NCBI GenBank assembly: GCA_009760855.2
Contig: WPIO01000053.1
Span: forward strand, 209,501 to 273,500
Direction of reading: 5' to 3'
Source of the DNA: Cristatella mucedo
Lineage: Eukaryota; Bryozoa; Phylactolaemata; Cristatellidae
Length of the DNA stretch: 64,000 nucleotides
The notes under the pieces were generated by a model. It had not been told where the DNA came from and ran no database searches. It saw only the letters and a list, made by a program, of their open reading frames with translations. The translations under genes were made by a program, and so were the position numbers. Below, piece after piece: positions 56,289 to 64,000 of this stretch; the stretch's first letter is position 1; each line of letters opens with the position of its first letter.

Positions 56289-56890
56289 TTAATGCATGAA
56301 AGTATCACCCGAGCACTCCTGACGAGTGGCTATAGGTCGGCGGTGGTTCGGCCATTTGTTGTCAGCAAGCGTCGCATGAGACATTAATCTCCGTTCGGAT
56401 TTGTCTCCATGTCTCGGTTCGACCAAATACCGCAATCCGCCGAAATCGTTCCGTCTGAGATGACTGGTAGGATGGCATAACATTCGTCTTTCACAGTGTC
56501 TTGAGATGTCTGGCTTCATTTCTGAGACTCCAGAGATAGCTGTAGACACGCTTGGCAATTGGCTAGCGATCCATGTGGTGTATCCTGAAATTTCTCTTGG
56601 AGTGTCAAGATCTTCACTATCAGCCTTTGCTTTAACAGTAGTTTCGAGGTCGGCAGTAGCGTGTGATGCCAGCTGAAATTACTTTCTGTGCTTCGGTGTA
56701 ACATTCATCAAGATAGAATTTCTTTACGACAGTGTCAGTCATTACTGAGATAGCAGAATCGAGTGTTGATTCGTCATGAGCTATCATCCTTGACTTAACA
56801 AGGTAATCAACGTACGCTTTCAAAAGAGTTGCTGATGTTGCTAGACTCGGATCAGCGACTTGCTCTACTGCGGAAATTTCCTACAGATAA
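56289..56890 (-). pseudogene. Gene X homolog of element B
   Basis: From about 56880 the minus-strand frame reads VMTDTVVKKFYLDECYTEAQ then KVISAG, shifts frame, reads YTTWIASQLPSVSTAISGVS then MKPDIS, and degrades. Aligned to element A's gene at 3-667 it shares the same block order. Function unknown. Confidence 0.75.
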
Positions 56891-56949
56891 AAAAGTACAA
56901 AGCACAAACAAACAAAACAAATACTACAAACTGCTAATTACATAGATGT

Positions 56950-57230
56950 TGCAATCTGGACGTCTTGTTTGGTCTTAGGTTTTTTTCTGCTTGTTTTCTT
57001 ATTCAGTAAGCCTTGTGATTACTTTGCCTAGACATTCCATTAGCTTATCACAAGTGTCACAAATCTCTGCAAGGATGTGAGATAGAACGTATCTAGATCA
57101 GGAATTAGTTTGTCAGTAGAATGCCTGAAGATTCGAGGATCTGCGCCTTTCAACTTTTGTTGACAGATCTTGAGTGCTAGATCTCGTGATTAATCACAGC
57201 TAATAATTCTTGAAATGTTCGTGCTATAAA
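56950..57230 (-). pseudogene. Small unrecognised remnant
   Basis: Short open blocks in alternating frames (LKICQQKLKGADPRIF, CDKLMECLGKVITRL) suggest a decayed small gene between gene X and the acidic protein. Confidence 0.35.
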
Positions 57231-57253
57231 ATAGTAAATCATTTTTAATCAGG

Positions 57254-57520
57254 TTATAAATCGCTTTCGCTGTCATTATGCGAGTAAATGTCTGAATCAA
57301 ACACAGAGTCAGAATCGTATTCAATCTCTGATTCACAGTCGTTGCTTGATCCAGAATCTTGATTGTGGTCGTAATCAGGATCGTCTGAGTCGGTATCGGG
57401 TTCAGTTTCCATTGTCAATTCTCCTGATAACACTTGTTCCGCGGGAAGTTCAGCCTCGAGTTTCTTTGCAACAAGAGCTGTGAAGAATTCTTCCGGCTCA
57501 TCACGAAGAATAATGGCCAT
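57254..57520 (-). CDS. Acidic Asp/Ser-rich small protein
   Basis: An intact 88-codon frame (MAIILRDEPEEFFTALVAKK, then a run dominated by Asp, Glu and Ser such as DSDDPDYDHNQDSGSS). The acidic tail looks disordered. It lies directly downstream of the polymerase, on the same strand. No family recognised. Confidence 0.6.
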   Translation of the reverse strand: MAIILRDEPEEFFTALVAKKLEAELPAEQVLSGELTMETEPDTDSDDPDYDHNQDSGSSNDCESEIEYDSDSVFDSDIYSHNDSESDL

Positions 57521-60360
57521 TTTATTCTATACTGAGGTAATTTTTTCTTTCAAAATGACATGATTAAATTTGGAATGTTGCGCAGAAGCCTCCTGTTGCT
57601 GCGATTCTATAGTGCCCAGGAGCACACGAGTGCACTCCGCAGTTAAGCCAATAACGCTTGGACTCGAATGCCGATAATTTTACTTTATTAAGATTATCTC
57701 AATAAAGTTTGTGTTGCTTTTGAACTATCTTGAAGAATGATTGCCTTTATTTTTCGCTTAGTCCTTCCATACTTGCTCGCTGGAAACCAGCCACGTGATC
57801 TGTCAAACATCCAACGAATGTTTCGTGACCCATAGTTTCACCTAACAATGCGCGAGATACTCCTTTGGCTGCTGATTTACCGCCACTTTTTGCAAACTTC
57901 GACGAGTACAACTTTGATCTTAAAGCACAGACCTCTTCTGTTACTTTGCCAACAACTTCGTCTTTGAACTTTCCATACGTTTCACTGTGGAACCATTCCG
58001 GGATAGACTCCAAGTCCTTATTAAATGTCAGGCATTTCTACTTTCAATACTAGGAAATCAGTGTCCGTGTAAATTATTTGAAACTTAGAACAACCCTTCG
58101 ATTTTAGAACATCGTAGTACAAAGTTTGCATACTTAATTTTTATAGGTCAAGAACTGAAGTTCCAACGAATGTCGGCGGAAGTTCAACTTGGTTTTTGTT
58201 GGCTCATTTGGAAAATGGTTAACTTGTCATCGAAGTCTCGAAAGTTTGTCATCCTGGGATCTCTCCTAAGCTTTGCAAACTTCTTTTGGCCGGCTTCGTC
58301 TATTACACTCACGATAAACGTCTTTACTCTCTTTTCAACGTCTTCGCATGTTTTGACGTAGAATGCGTTCATGATTAGCTTCCATAGATTGCGAAAAAAC
58401 TTGTTTTCGTTAAACTTGATCTTCATCTCAGCACACATCTTGATATACTTATTACGCCGTGGTTTCTGTTCAAAGCTGAAAACGCGCTTTACAATTGCTC
58501 TCGTTCCATGTGTTGAGCAAAACTTTAAATAGCGATAGTGGACTAAGTAGTCTTTCTTTGGAATAAAAAAAAGTCACAGACCAACTTTGTATCAGTGCAA
58601 GCGCCAGTTTTAAACCTTGTCTGAAATGCCGAAAATTCACTACAACCAACTACTCTGTTTGCTGAACAAAGCGGATAGTCACTGGGAAGGTCGCGGAACT
58701 CTTTTGCCGTTTCTGGGTCGTATTCAAGGTCAACAACAAAGAAAGCGCCAACGACAGAATCGTCTGGCAAGGTGAGAATTTGCTCCTTTCTCAAACCGTC
58801 GGGTAGACACTACAATCTTTTGTTAAAAATATTTTCGTCATTGCCGTTGGACATAAGCTGCAAGCATCGAGGAAGATTATCCAATCGTTGTGCTTACTTA
58901 GATCATATCCCTTAACAGAAGGATTATTTGCCTTTACATGACGGAAGTTTGTTTGACAAATTTCTCGCGAATTGACTGGTGTCTGAAGACCAAAACACAG
59001 CACTCAATGAGAAGTTCGGTGTCGTTATGAAATTTGCTGTATCGAGCTTTAACTTTTCAGTTAGCTCTCTCCTAAAACTTTTGAAACAATCGGCCAACAA
59101 AAATACATCAGTTAACAGATATAAGTCACGATAGTCTTTAAGCGTTTTGCAATTAAAGTCCCTTCATATGGCTTTTCCTTTTGGTATTCAGCGTTAACAT
59201 TGACATGCAGACACTTGAGTTTCGTTGAATCTATCAAATGAATCCATTTACTCGTAAGGATGCTCTCCTTTTTTGTCGCTAGCAAATCTAAGTTTTTGCC
59301 TTCATACATCTCTGCTAAGTATTCTTGAGTAATTGGACAGAACTTTACAGTTTTACCAAGCGTTGAAACAATGAAATCCAAAGAACCAAGCATAAATTGC
59401 ATGCTGTCTTTAAATACTAAATCCCCAACGTGGAGCATCATATACTTCTCCAGTTGCTATAGGCTCCGCAGTAATGCTGAAATTCGCGAGTGCTTTAAAA
59501 ACAATATGAGAATCATATCCTCTGAAGTTGTGGACGAACACTGGAAGTTGCCACTTGCGATAATTGATGCCAGATTTTAAATTGCAGTCATGGTGTGCTG
59601 CGCCCCCTGTATTTATTCGTTAGATGGCAATGGTTCTCTACTTTGCTTGTGCTTTCTTTTTTTTATTATCAAACGGCCTTTTGCACATCCAGCAGAATAA
59701 AGCCCTTCATGACATTGCCCTCCATCCTCCGCCGATGGATCCATTTCTGATCTAGGATTCTCCTCAGAGAGACGAGTTTTCAAAAAGTCAGCTACTCCAA
59801 ATAATTTCTTCAGAAAATTAACAATACAATTTGGACCGAATGTGGTGAAGTGTTGACGGGCTTTCCTTTTCAGCCAATGGTTGCGTAAGCAGCAGAGCAA
59901 GGAATATGAGTTGAAGCATGTTTCGTTTGGTTTTCAATTTAACTAGAAGGCACTCAAAGTCAGCATAGTAAACACAGGGAGCCGTGTTAAGATGTTTGAA
60001 AGACTTAAACGCCACAAAATTATTTGGTGCTTCTGGCATTTGGTAAACTGTGGTTCCAGCGTTTATATCTTCGCACAATTCAAAATATTGGTCCATTTGT
60101 TTTTTGTTGAAAAACCCATTCAAGTAACTGTGGCAATAATACTGTTTCCTACCAGATCCTGATGGTCTGCACAAAGCGTTAGCAAATTTTTATAAACAGA
60201 TGACGCTCTTCGCCATCTTTAGTAAGAAGTAATAGATCTCCATGGCGCTTTTCATCAGCATTCTTTACAAATCGAAGTGGAGAAACTCTTGATTCCTTGT
60301 CACTAAAGGTGTAAATGTTTATACTTACATACATAACCTTTCTAATTTTTTAGCATCCAT

Positions 60361-60627
60361 ATGTAATGTATCTCCGTCAGTAACTCCACCAAGTCATAAA
60401 GACCATGTGGGTGTTACGCAGGAGAGTTTTGTATAGCGCGCTCACAGCCTAAGCGGCTTTCGGTACGCATTCGGTAGCCAACAGACTTCGTCTCGCGCAA
60501 CAAAGAGAAAGTGGGAAGCATAGCAGAGTCGGGAGAGCAGTTGAAGTAGTGAGTAGCATAGAAGTAGCAGTTCAGGACCGCTGAAAAAGATGTGCCACAG
60601 TCGGCAGTTGGAGAGTAGATGTCGTTG
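60361..60627 (-). mobile_element. R1 LINE 3' end inside the polymerase
   Basis: ATGTAATGTATCTCCGTCAG begins the tail end. Polymerase-coding sequence resumes at 60630. Confidence 0.9.
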
Positions 60628-61103
60628 ACTTTAATTGGCCAGCCAACGTTCCGAATCTCATCAAAAAGTGATGCGTAATGAGACCTTAGAACCTTTTGCA
60701 AATCATCAACACGCCACTTATTCCTTTCTATAGAATTTAACGCTCGCAAAACACACCACAGGGCGCAAAATTTATCACTGACATTTCTTAAATTATTAAT
60801 ACGTCTCTGCAATATTAAAAATTCGCGAGCTTCAATAAAGGTTCCTCTGCCTATTGGAATATACTTTGAAATAACAGTGGTGAAAGCAAAGAACTTTGAG
60901 AAAATCCAGCCAGATCCAAGTTTGTTATTTATAAGCATTTCAGTATTTTCGCCTAATAATTTCATAAATTTATCACAAATTAATTAGATTTTCCGAGTCA
61001 CTATCCACCCTTAATAAAGACTTTAATAGGACTTCGAGCTTTCCAAGTTCATCATTAGCAAACATATTCATCCCAAAATTGACCTTAAAATAAATTCTAA
61101 TGA

Positions 61104-61290
61104 AAGGCCAATAATAATAATAATATATTGCACTTGATAAAGCGCCCTCAGAGAACTTAATCTCTTTCTAGGCGCTTTACATTTGCTGCAAAGTGATACG
61201 CAATAGAATAGTAAGTAAAATCATGCTTGAAAAACAAACAAAATGAATAACATGGTTAGGGGTTACATGCACTGGGTCAGCATGCAAATA
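61104..61290 (-). mobile_element. R2 LINE 3' end inside the polymerase
   Basis: AAT tail then the R2 hairpin and 3' UTR to GGTCAGCATGCAAAT. Confidence 0.88.
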
Positions 61291-61636
61291 CTCCTTAATC
61301 TGCCTTAGCAAATTATTTGGTTGATAGCGCAACTTTTCTTATAAAACTTCAAAATCAATAAACTTTTGTGAGCTGATATAATTAAATGTTAAGGTATTAA
61401 CTCCGCCTGCAACCCTTGAGATAGTACAGATAGCAGTTTTTGTCTTCCTAACCTACTACCAACGGAGGGAGTTGTTATCCTCATCAAAGTCAATATTCAT
61501 CAACTACCTCGCCTCAGTTGCAAATGTATACCTTGTCCAAATCGGTAAAGGCATTATCTGCTATATGAGGAAATATTATTGTGTTTAATACTCTTTAGGC
61601 CGTATCATTTCACAGAAATGCAACACTTGCAACCGA

Positions 61637-61738
61637 GATGAATTGTTTTTTGCACTTTACAGCAAAAGGTCCTTGCGAGCGAGCAGACTTGCGAGCGAGT
61701 AAGGAGTTTTTGTCGTAAAGGCGAAAGAACAATTCATC
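61637..61738. repeat. Element B terminus: long hairpin with CGAG repeats in the loop
   Basis: Arms 61637-61668 and 61706-61738 begin with a perfect 11-bp pair (GATGAATTGTT and AACAATTCATC) and continue imperfectly (TTTGCACTTTACAGCAAAA against TTTTTGTCGTAAAGGCGAAA). The loop holds the direct repeat TTGCGAGCGAG twice. Same design as 19.59-19.69 kb. Confidence 0.75.
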
Positions 61739-61745
61739 AAGGCGG

Positions 61746-63384
61746 CATTCGTCGGCCCGAGGTGGCCGCCGCTAAAAGCGCGTCAGCAGAACGCTCCGCA
61801 CCGATCGGCGTTCCGACGAATCGGAACGACAGCCGGAATAACTCGGCCGAGCCACGCCGACCCGGCGCCGACGCTTGGTCACGTGCGCAGTGCTACGACC
61901 GCGAGGCCACTTCCGACGCAAGCGTCACATGACCGCGAAACCTTCACCAGTAGCGCTACGCATGCAACGTGCAGGGACCAGAAGCGAAGAAATGGACTGA
62001 GGTGGCTGCTGTGACCCCGGCAGCGACAGTTCTCGCAGAATCTCGCGGAGACGCGAGCGCCGAGAGCGGAGTGGTACAAGAGATGACGAAATCTTCACTC
62101 CTCTCGAGGCGGCGTACATATAGTTGAGCTCGATGAATCGAAGCAGCTGCGTCGGAAAATATACGATACATTAGTGGTCGGACGCCTCGCCGAGTCGTAT
62201 AGTTTAACCATTGGACTCAGGCGAGACGTTCGAGCTGAATACTACAGCAGCGGGCGCACACTGCAGCCCCGAGGCTGCCGACGCGAAGTTCTCAGTAAGG
62301 CCACGTTGCGCTTACTCCGCCGAAGGCACAGTGGAATGGGCGCGACCTGCTGCTAACCGAGCGGCGTAGCCTACGGCCGAATGCGGTTCGGTACGCGTCT
62401 ACGCGCAATAAGCAAGCCGTCACGAAGTGGGCGTTTTTTGGGCTGGCCTACTCGTCGCTACTGAGGGGGTCGTGAGTTCCTGGCGTAAATTGAAAAGCAA
62501 GATGCACGAACAGGGAATTTTTAATAAGGAATCAAATGAATAAAATAAATAAATAAATAATACTAGATAGGGATTTTCACAGAGCTTTATTCGCAAGCGC
62601 ACAGTGTCGCTGCGCGTCTAGCTCTGTTTTATCTCCACACTCCTCGCGCGGGCTCTCAACATCACCAGCACTCTTGCGGGGTCAATGCGTCCCAGCACTT
62701 AGGCTGCCGGCGTCTATTATGGGGAACTACCCAAATAAGACGGAGGAGCCCGAACAACCGGGACCTAGCACCCTGACTGGAGAATTAGGGCTACGCGTCC
62801 ACCGTAAAGGCAGGAATACCTCGTGCACAATATACCGAACTACTTCGCAACGTCAAATCCTTATGCCGGGACCGAGTTCGCGCGAACATGCACAGTAGAC
62901 GAACACAAACACAAAATGTGAGCCACTGGCGCTGTACGACCGCATTCGGTGGCGTCCACCGAATCCACCTGGCTCTGCCCCGCTCTGTCCCGTCAATCGC
63001 CAGCGAATAGCCCACCCTCCTCTCTCGCTTTCAGAGAAACGAGTCCGAAAATCACCGGATACGGCGTCGAAACGAAGCAGAGGAAGGAGCAGGAGCTCTG
63101 AGCTAGCGTCGCTCTACTCTTAAATACCTAGCCGAAACAAAGGGGCAAGAGCTCAGTGGTATGATGACAAGGAACTGATAACGCCGCTCGATCTCCGGAT
63201 GTAGGAGCTGTAGGACGACACAGAGCGAAGCCCCCACAAGCGAGCTGCGGTTCTGACGACGACGTCTGTATTGTACTATATGCACGCAACACAAGCGAGC
63301 GGGCGTACATAGGAGTGTAGCGGTGGCGGCCGTCGCGTGAGCAGCTCCGGAGCGCCAGTAGATAAGAGAGTATGGGAAAAGGAA
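61746..63384. other. GC- and CpG-rich host flank, no gene identified
   Basis: A sharp GC rise at the element border. Sequence near 63220-63280 resembles 22.47-22.53 kb and may be an unclassified repeat (it contains AAGCCCCCACAAGC, then GACGACGTCTGTATT). A short AAAT run lies near 62535-62560. Confidence 0.45.
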
Positions 63385-63655
63385 GCGAGAGAGAGAGAGA
63401 CAGACAGAACACAGATAGACAGAGAGACAGACAAAAAGACAAAGAGAGAGACAGAGACAAAGAGAGAGACAGAGAGAGACAGAGATAGAGAGAGACAGAG
63501 AGGCAGAGAGACAGAGACAGAGAGACGGAGAGACAGAGAGACAGAGAGACGGAGAGACAGAGAGACAGAGAGACAGAGAGACAGAGAGACAGAGAGGCAA
63601 AGAGGCAGAGAGACGGAGAGACGGAGAGACAGAGAGACAGAGATGGAGACAAAGA
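63385..63655. repeat. GACA/GAGA microsatellite
   Basis: About 270 bases of GAGA, GACA and GAGACGGA units. Long open frames through it on both strands are artefacts. Confidence 0.95.
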
Positions 63656-64000
63656 ATTGACAGCGTGCGTACAGGCAGTAAATTGGTCGCTGCAGGACTA
63701 GCTTATGTGTATTTTTACCTTTTACGCCACGAATTTTTATTCTCTCGCAGATCTGCTCGAGAATTTAAAAATTCGTAGCGTAAATGCAAAAGCAAACATC
63801 AACTGATCATTCTTTCGCAGGTCTGCTTGAGAATTTCAAAAATCACAGCGTAAAATGCAAAAATAAACATCAACGGATATTTTTGCTTCTATTTATATTC
63901 TACAGTAAAATTTGTTTCAAATTTTATTAGAGCCGTTTTTATTCTATAGCGTCCTATGTAATCCAAAGCATCAGGATAATTATTATATTATACAAAATTG
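63656..64000. other. Host DNA with short duplicated segment
   Basis: Two related segments containing TCGCAGATCTGCTCGAGAAT (about 63746) and TCGCAGGTCTGCTTGAGAAT (about 63816) form a roughly 70-bp tandem duplication. No gene. Confidence 0.5.

Larger units (their letters stand above)
57747..61500 (-). pseudogene. Protein-primed-type family-B DNA polymerase, fragmented
   Basis: Read leftward from about 61500. N-terminal part: NIDFDEDNNSLR, FNYISSQKFIDFEVL, VNFGMNMFANDEL, then GSGWIFSKFFAFTTVISKYI. Exonuclease motif I is YADFE (59953-59967). Palm motif A is DACSLCP (58848-58868), with Cys where Tyr is usual. The motif B region is KLIMNAFYV (58355-58381), with Val where Gly is usual. Motif C is YTDTD (58057-58071), intact. 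The thumb-side block IPEWFHSETYGKFKDEV leads to a stop at 57747-57749. Without two LINE insertions (60361-60627, 61104-61290) the gene would be about 3.3 kb, normal for Polinton polymerases. Many frameshifts and stops make it inactive. It replicated the element's linear genome. Confidence 0.9.
56207..61745 (-). mobile_element. Element B: second Polinton/adintovirus-like fragment
   Basis: Holds a family-B DNA polymerase and a gene X homolog in the order expected from element A, both on the minus strand, and ends on the right in a long hairpin like that of element A. The left side is lost, as no integrase or capsid gene is present. Visibly less AT-rich than element A and only moderately similar in protein sequence, so it is a different lineage rather than a recent duplicate. 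Confidence 0.88.

Overview
The window is nuclear DNA from an animal, most likely an invertebrate. The evidence is intron-containing host genes (a TRIM-type RING/B-box protein and an NKAIN-family membrane protein), a YebC/TACO1 mitochondrial protein gene, many 5'-truncated CR1/L2-type LINE copies, tRNA-derived SINEs and long microsatellites. The species cannot be named from the sequence.

Two decayed endogenous viral elements of the Polinton/Maverick (adintovirus-like) class are present. Element A fills about 1-19.74 kb, is strongly AT-rich and enters from the left edge, so its polymerase end lies outside. On the plus strand it carries a packaging ATPase, a coiled-coil protein, three tandem paralogous putative minor capsid (penton-like) genes, a small virion-like protein, a major capsid candidate, a PD-(D/E)XK exonuclease, a fibre and the integrase. 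A phospholipase A2 capsid protein lies upstream. On the minus strand are four further fibre-like genes, an intact HNH-AP2 endonuclease, an adenain-like protease and a zinc-ribbon protein. Nearly every gene has nonsense or frameshift lesions. Element B (about 56.2-61.74 kb, minus strand) holds a broken family-B DNA polymerase, an acidic small protein and a second copy of the gene at the left edge of element A. Both elements end in the same kind of long hairpin with CGAG-rich direct repeats in its loop. Because these are opposite ends of the gene map, the hairpin is probably the terminal inverted repeat.

The region from 19.75 to 56.2 kb is host DNA. It contains LINE and SINE copies (20.7-27.9 kb), the TRIM-like gene (28.35-32.76 kb, two exons with matching splice phase), more nested LINEs (33.8-35.6 kb), the NKAIN-like gene on the minus strand (exons at 47.3, 44.1, 43.4 and probably 38.3-36.7 kb), a 72-bp tandem repeat (50.35-50.56 kb), the intronless TACO1 gene (51.1-51.9 kb) and more LINE/SINE DNA. 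After 61.74 kb there is GC-rich flank, a GACA/GAGA microsatellite and unassigned sequence.

Two LINE families are named here. R1 has a (TACAT)n-type 3' end and R2 has an (ATT)n 3' end preceded by a conserved hairpin. Two SINE families are also named: S1 shares the R2 3' hairpin and S2 ends in a T-run. R1 and R2 copies sit inside the viral genes, which shows that the viral DNA has resided in this host genome. The most notable content is the fibre-rich element A with its intact homing-type endonuclease, and the shared hairpin terminus of the two elements.
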